Assembly (NCBI RefSeq): GCF_016859285.1
Contig: NC_053400.1
Span: 29,970,001-30,034,000 of the forward strand
Direction of reading: 5' to 3'
DNA length: 64,000 nt
From: Xiphias gladius
Lineage: Eukaryota; Chordata; Actinopteri; Istiophoriformes; Xiphiidae
The notes beneath the pieces were generated by a model. The model was not told where the DNA came from and ran no database searches. It saw only the letters and a program-made list of their open reading frames with translations. The translations under genes were made by a program, and so were the position numbers. This document shows, one piece after another, positions 10,583 through 21,700 of this stretch. The first letter of the stretch is position 1. Each line of letters begins with the position of its first letter.

Positions 10583-11950
10583 GTGAGAGAGTAACAGCCT
10601 TTGCAGCGTGGCTTACTGTGCGTCTTTAGCGCAATGTGAAAGTATGACCCAGTTGATCTCGTTCAACCTATTTTTCAGGACAATACAATTGATTTCCTTG
10701 AGTTTGTGGCAGCACTGAATCTTGTCTTCCGGGGAGACCTGGAGCATAAACTGCGCTGGTCATTCAAGGTGTACGACAAAGACAACAATGGCTACGTGGA
10801 CAGGGACGAACTACGGTCAATAATTGATGTAAGTCTACCTAAAAGTCAACTAAAACAAAATATATCGGGGGTGTTGGATTCAGTTAAAACACTAGGCTTG
10901 AAAAAGGGAGATTCCCTAACAGTAAATTGCCCTTTTTATAGAATGGCAGTTAGTTTCAAGTCCAAACTCAAGTCCACAACATCTTAATTTATATTTACTG
11001 TCACCCTCTAAAATGACAGCAGCTCAGTTTATGATATTAGCGGAGCAAATTGGTGAGAGCCTGAATACAAAAAAAGATAGAGATATGAGATATGAGATAT
11101 AGACAGCATATTATAAAATGTGCGCCAGGAACGAGGAAGCTATATTCATTCTACCAATACTGGGTTACTATTGTGTATTTTAACCGCTAACATATGACTC
11201 TTCAACTTTTCGCTGATTTAATTATTTTTCATTTGAAGCAAAACACAATGGAAAGCCAGAAATTTGCAAAACTGGCTTTGCGTTGTTAATACGTCATTTG
11301 CGGTCAAATTGAACAAGACAAGATCAAACGAACTCTATATAATAATATAGTAATAAATGAGTGCTGCAGATGGTGAAATGGCTGAAAGAGATCAATAGAT
11401 GTAGAGCCAAAGTGAACATGATGCTGCAGTAAAAATGCTCAGTTGTCCAACTTTATCACTGCTCTAAATAAATTCCAATATTGATCTCTCATTGAGTGTA
11501 TCGTGCATCATCACTAAGTGCAGCAGCTTATGCTAAATGCGGTTGAGAACAACGTTTCCCTTTCTTTTTTTTTTTCCCTCTAGAGCATCTATCGGTTAAA
11601 GAGAGGCGAAATGACAGACGCGAGCGATTCACAGCTCACGGTAGATGAGGCTGTGGATCGACTGCTGCGGGCCGTCGACAGTGATGGAGATGGTAAGCAT
11701 TTAGTCGCATGTCACACTCATAATGCACTGAAAGCACTTAGGAAGTAACAACACACAGATCAAATATTTTGTTGTGTCAGCAGACAATACTAATCCTGCT
11801 TCGACCCCCCCCCCTCCCACAGGTCATATTACCTTGGAAGAGTTCATCAGAGGCGCTCGGCAGGACCCCTGGGTGCTCAACATGTTGAAGTTGGACATGA
11901 ACCCTGCTGGATGGGTGCTGGAGCGGAGGAGAAGGAGTGCACACTTCTGA
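10385..11950 (+). CDS. Guanylate cyclase-activating protein (GCAP2-like), complete gene
   Basis: Four exons (10385-10582, 10679-10828, 11584-11692, 11823-11950) join in frame to give a 194-residue protein, the usual GCAP length. GCAPs are EF-hand proteins of rods and cones that activate membrane guanylate cyclase when calcium falls after light. The first EF-hand is the family's degenerate Cys-Pro form (about residues 29-40). EF2 (63-74, [12 protein letters not shown]), EF3 (99-110, [12 protein letters not shown]) and EF4 (148-159, DSDGDGHITLEE) keep calcium-binding loops. The start has Met-Gly for N-myristoylation, although residue 6 is Gln. Intron phases 0, 0, 1 and the C-terminus ending RRRRSAHF resemble GCAP2. 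Which teleost paralogue (guca1b, d, e or g) cannot be settled by eye, so no symbol is given. A broken second copy lies 3 kb downstream. Confidence 0.93.
10679..10828 (+). CDS. GCAP exon 2
   Basis: Residues 67-116, 150 nt, after acceptor ttttcag and before donor gtaagt. Completes EF2 and encodes EF3. Confidence 0.92.
11584..11692 (+). CDS. GCAP exon 3
   Basis: 109 nt following a T-rich tract and tctag. It encodes the linker and first half of EF4, ending in phase 1 before gtaagc. Confidence 0.92.
11823..11950 (+). CDS. GCAP exon 4
   Basis: 128 nt after a C-rich tract and cacag. It completes EF4 and the C-terminal arginine-rich tail; TGA stop at 11948-11950. Confidence 0.92.
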
Positions 11951-12012
11951 AACGTCAAAGATCGTAGGCCTTTCCCCGTGTGGACAAAGGGACAAAACAA
12001 TCCGACCAGCCA

Positions 12013-12045
12013 CGACATTAAAACTGGTAACTGGTTTTAATGTCG
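12013..12045 (+). repeat. Perfect 12-bp hairpin in the GCAP 3' UTR
   Basis: Arms CGACATTAAAAC (12013-12024) and GTTTTAATGTCG (12034-12045) are exact reverse complements around a 9-nt loop, 63 bases past the stop codon. The left part shares about 27 bases with 2850-2878 (CAGCCACrACATTAAAAC), so it probably derives from a dispersed repeat end. Confidence 0.75.
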
Positions 12046-12366
12046 GATTTAACGTCGCGACTGATCGGTGCATATCTACAAAATACATTAAACACACATC
12101 TTACAAAACAAGGAGTCGTTTTAGATACGTTGTCAGCCTATACCGTTTCATACTCACAGACTGTGAAAGAGGCTTTTCATGACAGGCTTCATCGTTTGGC
12201 TTTTAGTAAAGGAACAGTAGCACCTAAAATATCCACAAGGACCCTAACAAACAGTATGAACACAGAGAAAAATGTGTAATTACTACTCCGTCCTTTGTAC
12301 ACATTACTCTCTCTTTTCACAGTTAGCGTTAAGCACAAGTTTGTTATCTTTAAATACTATTGAAGC

Positions 12367-12372
12367 AATAAA
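12367..12372 (+). terminator. Candidate polyadenylation signal of the GCAP gene
   Basis: Canonical AATAAA about 420 bases past the stop codon, the first such hexamer on this strand after the stop that I noticed. Usage is inferred. Confidence 0.4.
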
Positions 12373-13304
12373 TTCCTGTAATTTTAAACAAGTGCATATG
12401 CATTGCTCGCTGACCCAAGTCACAGCCTTATTATCTTATAAAGTGTCAACATGTAAATAGTGAATGATTATAATGTCTGCTTTTCTGTTGTGTGTGTGTT
12501 TTTTTTTTTCACTGCTTTTCATTTTTCTCTAAGCAAACTATAACATTACCAGGATAACTGTATATTCTTATTGTGAATATTGAATTAAAGCCCATACTAT
12601 AATGCAATTTCGTTTTACCTGACTACTTCACTGATGTTAAAGGCAGGTTTTAACATCTATGAATTCAAGTTAAAAAAAACCTGTTTTTGTCATGTCCTGT
12701 TTCACAGCAGTAATAATGTGTTCTAACATCTGTATTTGAAGTGTTTTACATCATGTCCCTACCCAGAACTACGTGAAGGACAGACCCGATCGACTGAACC
12801 ACCATCAGCCTACTCTCAATCAGTGATATCAGCTCCCTTTTCCCAGTCAGTCACACCCATAAACCCCTGGGATTTCCCGGAGTTATTCTAGCTTTACAGG
12901 TTTACCTGTACGGGTTTGCTTGTTTACCCGAGCGTCACCAGGTCAGTTATACAGTAGATTATCTAGCAAGGCTCACTGACTCCATCTAAAGGCAAACTGC
13001 AGTCCCGCCATCAAGTCACACCTAGAGTCACAGTCGAAGATGAAAAAAGTGGTCAATACTTTACAATACAGTCGGTGATTTGTAGCATAATTTTCTTGTG
13101 TGAATCAGGAACTAATAAAATACTTATAAAGGGTTGACACCCCTCCCATTTTTACTCAGTAAACAAAGTAAGAACAAATCCGTCGTATATAAACATAATT
13201 TCTAGGAGATAGGGTTGCAACTACTCATTATATAGGCGCTCTTCACATAAGACACTTTGACATATTGCAATAGGAAAAGCATAGGTTCAAAGAGGCTGGA
13301 TTAT

Positions 13305-13981
13305 TGCAACTCATCCTTATCAGGCTGTCCCAAGAAATCTTGAACTAATGTCCAGCTGATCCAGAATGCTGCTCCAGCGTGAGTACTGGCAGGAACTAGG
13401 AGAAGAGATCTTATTTCTCCTGTCTTAGCTTCTCTGCAAAATAGAACTTAAAATCCTCCTCCTCACCTACAAAGCCCTTAATGGTCAGGCACCATCATGT
13501 CTTGAGGAGCTCCTGGTAGAACACTGTGCCCCCAGAACGCAGGCTTTATTGTGGTTCCTAGAGTCTCCAAAAGTAGAACGGGAGGCAGAGCCTTCAGTTA
13601 TCAGGCTCCTCTATGGGGAACCATCTTGCAGTTTTGGTCCGGGAGGCAGACACCCTCTCCACGTTTATGAGCAGGCTTAAAACCTTCCTCTTTGATGAAG
13701 CTTATAGTCAGGGCCGGCTCAGGCTTGGCTTGAACCACCCCCTAGTTATGCTGCTATGGGCCTAGACTGCCGGGGGACTTCCCATGATGCACCGAGCTCC
13801 AAGCAAACCACCTACTGCCCCCCCATGATCCTGCTCAACACCCACTGCTTCAATTGTTATGATTATCATCTATTATTATATTTAGTTTTATTATTATTAT
13901 TAGTCCCATTATTATTATACATATTTATGTGGTACCTGTACTGCATGTTCACTTTCCTCCCTCCTGCCCCCCGCCCTGTCT

Positions 13982-14024
<43 letters not shown>

Positions 14025-14263
14025 TCTCTTTCTCTCTCAACCCAGCCGTTTGAGGCTGACGGCCGCCCACCATGAGCCGGGTTCTGTTAAAAGGGAGTTT
14101 TTCCTTGCCGCTGTCACCAAGTGCTTTGCTCACGGGGGAATGTTGGGTCTCTGTAAATAATATGATAAAGAGTACGGTCTAGACCTGCTCTATTTCAAAA
14201 GTGCCCTGAGTTTAACGCCTGTTATGATTTGGCGCTATTTAAATCAAATTGAATTGAATTGAA
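13305..14263 (+). mobile_element. L2-clade LINE, 5'-truncated 3' end
   Basis: Begins inside the reverse transcriptase C-terminus: remnants of LDYCNS, QLIQNAA, LASLQ, ILLLTYKALNG and RLKTFLFDEA can be read across frameshifts and stops. It continues through a 3' UTR with a CT microsatellite (13985-14038), 'aagggagtttttccttgccgctgtc', 'gagtacggtctagacctgctc' and 'gatttggcgctattt', and ends in the ATTGA tail repeats characteristic of fish L2-type elements. 5' truncation and decay indicate an inactive copy. The open frame across 13756-14160 is non-coding 3' UTR. Confidence 0.85.
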
Positions 14264-14881
14264 GTGGTGAAAGTAATAATGGATGAACTCCATTTGGCTG
14301 AAATCAACCGAGCGCAAAGACCCACACAAACAGAGACGTTAAGCACTAAAAAATTACTGAGCATCTGACAAAGTTGAGGAAAGATATTTCAGGGTTGTTT
14401 AAGATGTACAGGTGAATTAAATCAATAGCCATTAGACTAATAACCTCACAACCCAAACGGCTACAGTTTGCCTGCACAGATTTAATTTATACTCTATGTA
14501 CAGTACACCCACACACGGGAGGAGAACCTCTAGTCAATATCATGAGCTATCATTTCAGTAAGTAATAGTATAAAGTGTACCAGTGACCCTGCGTCACTGA
14601 AGGTTCAAGATGGGATCAAGAATCGCGATTAAAGCTTTAAACTCAGTTTGCTGAAGCCTCGGGCTAAAAACAAGCCTCTTGGGTGGGGTCAAGAATCTCT
14701 TGAATCAGTTATTACACTTGACCCCCGAGCTTTCAAAGGGACCTTGACCATTAGCCATGAAGCGGACACTGAACTATTCATTGCAGGTAGACTGGCAGTC
14801 CTCAGGATATTACACTACTAAAGCACCTGTATTTATTTCTCCTACAAAATAAAAAATTCAAAATCAGCAAATACAGACACA

Positions 14882-16237
14882 GAAGGAAGAATTGGAGTTG
14901 AACAGCATCCGGGACCTCTACCGGTCATTGCCCCAAGTGGATCTTTGTACCTGCACGAGTTCAAGAGGCTGTTTGCAGAATGGTACACCCAAATCCCACT
15001 CTATGCACAGCATCTTCCGAGCACTTCACATGAATCAGGTGAGTTACAAAGCTGACTTTGAAGTAGAATGTCCTTCAAATGAAAGTTAAAGCAATATGCG
15101 CGACAATAATTTGATATCTGATTTTTGTTCCTGAAAAAATATCATATCTGTCTGCAAAAATCCCCTCCCATAATCTAACCGAGCATACGTTTCATGTTGG
15201 GGGTGCGATTATAATGTTTCCCTGTTTTCGGGACCACACAATGGATTGTATAGAATATGTGGCCGCACCTCGTCTAGTTCTGCGTGGAAAACGTAAAGAT
15301 AAGCTGCGGTGGTCTTTCAAGGTGTTTGACGGTGACGACAACAGTTGTCTCGACAGACATGCTCTACAGAAGACTGTAAAGGTAGGAAGTACTGACTTCA
15401 TGAAATCTCATCAAAGCAACTGTTTGCTTGGAGGTATAGCTTCAGTAATCGTGTTTTTCGAAAGACATTTTTTATATTTTTATATTCATTTTATAAATGG
15501 TACAGTATATTGTTGAATATCAAATCCAGAAGTAATATTATTTTCTATTGTCCATTAATGTTTTTAATGTAGGCACTAGATGAAAAATTGAGGGATTACC
15601 AGAGTGACAACAATTGATCTTCTACAATTTTGTTTCTTGTCCGAAACAAAATTAATCTCTTAATCTCTTCAGTACTTGTTGAGATCGGGCTGGTCCAAAG
15701 TGGTGGACCAACTGACGAACCATCAGAAGGACATTGCCATCCCTAGAACCATGCCACTGGACAAAAATTTCACAGTTTCTCAACAGCATTATCAGTATTA
15801 GATGATAAACAGTCTAATTCCTGGATTTGTCTTTCAGATAACCTCCAAAAATAAAGAGAGGCTCCGTGTCTGATGAAACAGGAACAGGAAGCCTCACTGC
15901 GGAGCAGGTGTGTCATCGTATCTTTCAAGAGGTTGACGTGATGAGTGAGGGTAAGTTGCACACTCAACACCAAAACATCCTCACAAAAGCAAGTCCCTCA
16001 AAAATAGGTTCTCACAATGTGTAGCCATAGATAATTCAGTCAACGATATCCTGTCTGTGCTGCAGGTCGGATTACACTCGACTCCCGTTTGTAATGCAAA
16101 CTTTCATTTCAAAGTCTGTTAAGTCTTTAGGACTAAGCCCAGGTAACCCCGATGACATCACCAGGGTCATTTTCCTGGACTTGACAAAGCTCCTCCAGAA
16201 CCCCAGAAGAAATCAAACAACTGATTTCACAGGCTGA
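14882..16237 (+). pseudogene. Tandem GCAP copy, broken
   Basis: All four GCAP exons can be found in order. Exon 1 (about 14882-15038) keeps IRDLYR, SGSLYLHEFKRLF and MHSIFRALH, but in two frames, so at least two frameshifts. No start codon is visible. Exon 2 (15232-15381) is exactly 150 nt like the intact gene (EYVAA, LRWSFKVFDGDDN), but its acceptor reads cgg instead of cag. Exon 3 (15838-15950) keeps KRGSVSDE and the LTAEQV helix after an inserted base in an A run; its EF4 half is DVMSE. Exon 4 (16066-16237) meets a stop after ITLDSRL, while a shifted frame stays open to TGA at 16235-16237 with LDLTKLLQN, recalling the GCAP1/GCAP3 tail rather than the neighbour's. So it is a decayed paralogue, probably not a recent copy of the intact gene. 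Confidence 0.85.
15665..15765 (+). repeat. Dispersed teleost repeat, family A, 3' fragment
   Basis: Blocks 'gtccaaagtggtggacca' and 'cattgccatccctagaaccatgc' match the end of the copy at 58690-59235 ('ccaaagtggcggaccggcattgccgttcctagagccatgc'). It sits in the second intron of the GCAP pseudogene. Confidence 0.75.
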
Positions 16238-18709
16238 GTATTACTCCCTGACCAGTCAGCCCGATTTGTACAAGTGATGCAGTGCCCCTTCAAATTGTCG
16301 ACAGACCAAGCTTGCGATGTCAACATAAAGTATGCGTAAGTAATAAACTGCATAAATCATGGTTATGTTTGTCTCTGTGCAATATTCCAACTTTGCTGGA
16401 TGAGATGAGCTGTCTCTCTTTATGTTTATGCTGCATACCATCACAAAACATGCACAACATTCCTAAATGCCGTAATTAAAATTGGCCTCTCTCAGCATGA
16501 CTGTGTGATCCATACCGAACAGTGACTTGACTGGTTATCGGTCTTAAAATTGTTTAAATTTACATCTGAATTGGTGCTTGCATTGAATGACGGCGCAAAC
16601 ACAGCGTCCTCTACAATAGCATGTGTATAATGCCATTGATTAATGTGATACAGCCTTAAAAGTGACTTACTCAAGTCCCTTACCCTCATTTTCATAGTAA
16701 GTAATGTAATGCAGTTCTACATTGATTGTGCTATTTTACATTTAATAAAAAATGACGGTACACACTTCTTGTCATCCCTTAAAAAGTAATACAAGTTACC
16801 ATTCAGTTAAAATGACCCCACTGCTTTAGTCAGCAGGAACACACAATTCTAAGGAAGCGGCAACACCTTGGGGGTAAGGTACTATTTCAACAGAAACTCG
16901 GGTATACAACTACTGCTCAGGAATTTCTCATGTTAAGAGTAGTTTCGACCATTAACATAATATTACAAGAAATAAAGTTTCCTTTGAAAAATATTACGTG
17001 ACATCTTTTCCCAGAATAATCATTTACTCATCAGTCTCACTTACAGTAACTGTCACCCATTCAGCTCCTTTTAGCGCGTATCACATGCATAAACATGTAG
17101 CGACAACAATCACTGGAAGCAGATAAACAGTTTTATTTTCTTTGCCATCAGCAGCTCTGCCTATAAGAAAAAAAAAAAGAAAAAAAAGCTTGAGGGTGAG
17201 TTGAAATTGTGCCGTTTCATTCCACTCAAGCTTTGCTTTTCGAAGGGGAATAGAGGTGAAAGCCCCGTGACCGCACCTTTCGCCCTGATAATGCCATGAC
17301 AACGGGCCACGTCGCAGTCTGGATGCACCGAAAACGACTGTGCAGCGGGTCAAACCAGGACTGGTCTGTCACTCCCCACCTGGCCTTGCTGCTCAGCACA
17401 GGTGAGGAACAGTCCACTCTCTCTGCTCAAAACACGAAAGCCTGGCCCGGGCGGCGCATGCACGTTTACCACAACAGACCGCACCAGCACACACTCACCC
17501 TAGTTAGGAGCCGGGAGAAGCGACCAAAGTGCGCACCAACCTCCCATTGCCCACAACACAGGCAGGGGCTTTGGGGGGCACTCTCCCTATCGCCAGGCAT
17601 CTGACGTGATAGTCGGAGCGCACAGAGGCCACGGAAAGGAGCTGATTGTAGATTAAGAATAGCCATATTGTCCTGTAAGAAAAGGTTGAATAGGCTCATA
17701 CTAGAGCAAATTTCAATGTGCTCAATTGATTATTCCAAATAATTAGGCGGGGTGCGTGCGTGGCCTATGGGCGTGTTTTTAGCACTTTAGCACCACATTT
17801 ATTTTACTCTAAGACACACATTTTGTAAACTGGTCTAAACAGGTAGCACAGGGAACGTGCCTGAGTGCAGTGACGTTGAGATCTGTGGTGTGTGTGTGTG
17901 TGTGTGTGTGTGTAGCACTCAGAACTTTGGCTCCATCTGGTGGCAGTATCGAGAACGACACCGTTGGCAGGGGAGAGTTTGCAGTTGCAGGTTTAAACGC
18001 AACGCAGTCACCAGGTGAACACAATCTAGATCCTTATCTCCTGAGTCCTTCTATCACTACTTGCACAACCCATATATTTAACATCCCTTTTCCCTGATGT
18101 CACACGGGCTTTTGTTATGTCTGGCTATATTCTCTGTACGTATATAGTATGAGCTTTCTTTTGTCTGCTTATGTTTGTTGTGTGTACGGTGTTTGTCATT
18201 TTCTCATGTCTGGCTCCATGTGCTTTTCTTTCTCCCTGCTGAACTCTCCTGCAAAAGAGATATTGATCTTGATTACATGCAACATGCACAATGCCAGAGC
18301 CTCGGAACTAGCGCACTTACGTGGGATGCATCCGTTATTAATGTCATCAGTTACACCTGCGCATTTCCTGCCGTGCCAGTTCGCCCCAACCCGCATGACC
18401 CCTGCTGGTGCAGACCCCTTGACCTTTTTTGCTGGGAGACAACAGTGCTGACCTTTTGAGCGGCCGGGCTGCCATACAAAATTTCATTCCTGTGCATTTT
18501 TTTATACTGTACTTTCCCATTGTTCACTCTGTAAAGTGCCTTTAGAATGGAAAGTAATCCGACTTTGCGTATCCCACTTCCCTATCTCTGTGGTGGGAGC
18601 TGGTGGTTTGTGTGAATCATGAAGTAACTAGTTGAGCAAGCAGCCCCCGTCTGTTCCACCCTCAGCACACTTCCTGAGGATCTCACCCAGCAAGAAAACT
18701 GCTCCGCAA
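16238..18709. other. Intergenic stretch between GCAP relic and MFHAS1-like gene
   Basis: No coding exon seen. It holds a (GT)n tract (17888-17913) and a CTCF-like motif (17931-17945). A pyrimidine-rich acceptor-like site (ttccaccctcag) ends near 18664, about 45 bases before the inferred MFHAS1-like start, so an unseen 5' UTR exon may lie in this interval. Confidence 0.45.
17888..17913. repeat. (GT)n microsatellite
   Basis: About 13 GT units. Confidence 0.93.
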
Positions 18710-18725
18710 ATGGCCACTATAAATG
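18710..18725 (+). CDS. MFHAS1-like exon 1 (coding part)
   Basis: ATG GCC ACT ATA AAT G, then gtaagc. Inferred because its phase 1 end fits the two leading bases of exon 2 (G+CA), giving MATINANSWEEW, and the total coding length becomes a multiple of three. The Kozak context is only fair (C at -3, G at +4). An alternative upstream start cannot be excluded. Confidence 0.6.
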
Positions 18726-21700
18726 GTAAGCGATCTAACACGCACTTTGAATACTTTCAGGGGTCTGCGATCTATGTTGGGAATGGGGACATATCTGTCC
18801 GTGGTACAGGAATATTAGCTCAGATACCAAAACAAACACCGTCAGTGTTTTTGCAAATGAGAGGCCATATGATGATGCATTAGCACTGATCGTGCTTGTC
18901 AGCTGACGTCCCAACCAAATATCTCTCTGCCATACAACATTTAATATTCTATTTTAATTTGCAAAGATGAGATTATTTCCCCTCAAGACTGTGCTTTCAC
19001 TGAACAGGCGTCGAAGCCGTACGTGGTTTTACTGTCGAGCTATGAATCACTTGCTTCCTGCTGTTCAATTCAAAAGGTCTGTAGTCACTAACCATATAGT
19101 TCATGAATGCTTCTCTCTAAGCTAAGCGGTTGCACCACCGGTCATAACACCATGATGTTGCTTTGCTGATTCTTCAGTTCAGTAGTGAGTTCAGTCTGTT
19201 GCTGGTTTCTGGAACTGTTACGGTTAGGACGCGGTGTTATAGCTTCATTAGTACACTGCACTTACACATCAGTCAGTATGCAGTGTGCTTTATCCTGTTT
19301 TTGATCAGATTTTGGATATGGCGAGAATCCCGGTTGATCTCATCCCCCTACATCATTATAACATTCTCCAGGTTTCTGATCTTTCTCTGTTTTCTCTTTC
19401 TCTTGTTTCCTCAACACTCTTTTTTTGTACCAACCTCAGAGATATTTGTTTAGCAGCCAGGGCTAATGCGATTCCTACCGTAGATACGCATGGTGCAGGT
19501 TTTGATGTATAATTCAGGACTTGACCCGTTCGTATCACCATCGCAACACTAGACAGATGTATTGTACCCGACCTGGCCGTATTATGCTTTAATTATTCTA
19601 CTGACAGTAACCGTATCGACATTCTTTCCTTTATTCTGGGATATGAATGCCAGTGTAAAGGTCCACCTTTCTTTCCAAGGTAACAGGTTTACTGAGTTAT
19701 TTGGATAACTTTTGATAACTTTGCTCAGAAACACTCTCCGACCCCTTAAACCTGGAGCATGGACTGATGTAGAAATAGCTGTGCCGTGTTTTACTTTGTG
19801 AGGTTCTCCAGACAACTCGGTAAACCTGCCTACTGAAGCGGAGCCCATATCTTAAACATACTGTAAATCTACTCATTCACAACGCAGCAAACAGTTGGGA
19901 GGAATGGGATCTGTCAGGACAGAAACTGAGGTCCCTTCCTCAGGATCTCTTAACACATGCTAGAAGTGTGGATTTGCAGAGGAACAAACTGAAACGGGTC
20001 ATCGGCATCTCCAGATTCCCCCACCTGACGGAGCTTAATCTCTCCAGGAACAAGATAATGGAGTTTTCTCAGGAAATGCGCTTCTTGAACAAACTGGAGA
20101 TACTCTACATGGACCACAACAACATCAGATCCATTCCAGAGGGAATCTTCCCCCATTTAAGAATGTTAAAGTTTGTAAAACTCAGCACCAATCGCCTGGC
20201 CAAGCTTCCTTCAGATATAAACCAGTGCACCAGTATCACTTACCTGGACCTTTCCAGGAACCGCCTGCAAAACATCCAACCGCTAATTGGTCTCCCAAAA
20301 CTGAAGGAGCTTTTGGTTGAGAGGAACCAACTGACCGAGCTCCCATTCCAGCTCTTCCAGAATAGTACCTGTGAGCTGACCAGATGCAAGGCCACAGGCA
20401 ACCCACTGAGGTGCCCACCAGAGGAGGTCTGCGCTGGCGGGGTCTTGGACATCCAGAGCTACTTCTGTCAAATGGAGGAGGACCCGAACACATACAGTGC
20501 CTTGACAGTCAAGACCATGTTCCTGGGCTCCTCCATGGCGGGGAAGTCCACACTCTGCCGCAGCCTGAGAGAAGGGAAGCCTGTGACGGTGTCAGTGAAG
20601 GACCGGACTGAGGGAATCGAGATCAGCCAACTGTACACCCAGGAGGTCCGTTTCCTTTTCTGGGACTTTGCAGGGCAGGAGGAGTACTACCTGACACACC
20701 ACGTCTTCATCACACCACGAGCCCTCGTCATCCTTGCTATTGATTTAGCCAGGTGAGCAAGTGTAATGATTTTGATAAATCATGTTTTAAGACAGTGGTT
20801 CCCAATCTTTTTGGCTTTTGATTCTGTAATGCTAGGATCAGACTACATCATATTCATGTCTTCCCAGATGGTTACTGTGTCAAATTACATTACCCAGGTG
20901 CCTAAATTCCTGCCGTGACTTGGCAGAGAGACATGTCAAACACATGCTGAACCCTGACCCATCATTACTCAGCTTCTTGACATGCAAAGCTCATTGGGTG
21001 ACAGTGGCAACCGAAGAATGTCAACAAACATGGTGTCCAAAGCATCAAGGAACATGTTTTTATTCTGATGTTAGCATTCCAGCACCACAGTGCCTGAGTA
21101 CAGCCTCAGAGAGATGCTTGCATGGATATAGGCTGTTATTCACTAACTTATTAACTAACGTGCACACTGGTTTGTCTTTTTAGGATTTTGAACTTAGCCC
21201 ATGAAAAAATGATCTGATCTTGAATTTCAATCAGTTACAGCATCGTAGACCCAAAGTCTTTCAAAGACCAGCTGTGGTTCTGGATAAACAACATACAGTT
21301 GCGCGTGCCGGACTCAGTGGTCCTGCTGGTGGGAACACACTGCGACCAGTGCAGAGACCAGGAGGAGGTGATGGAGAAGAAGATAGACATCGAGGAGAAG
21401 GTCAAAACCATGTTAGAAAACAGAAAGATAGTTTTGAAACACCGTAAGAAAAATCTGGAAGAAAGTATAGACCCCTCTCTCTTTGCAGACCAAGTGGATG
21501 AGCTGGATTGCCTTTTGGAATACAATTTGAAGGTAATATGTTACTTTCTTTCTTCATCAGGCTTCCCTCTAAATTTGTTTTTGGATATTGTTTATGCCCA
21601 TGTGTATTGATACATTAATTTTATTTAAAGTTTCCCTTGTAAATAAATGCACATACATTTTTCTATTTTAATCTTTTAAATAATTCATTTTTTTTTAAAA

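Noticed and set aside
13756..14160. 134-codon + strand frame
   Set aside because: Lies wholly in the 3' UTR of the L2-type LINE and is extended by its CT microsatellite.
20236..20493. Minus-strand frames of 62-85 codons opposite MFHAS1-like exon 2
   Set aside because: Antisense shadows of a strongly supported LRR/Roc coding exon.
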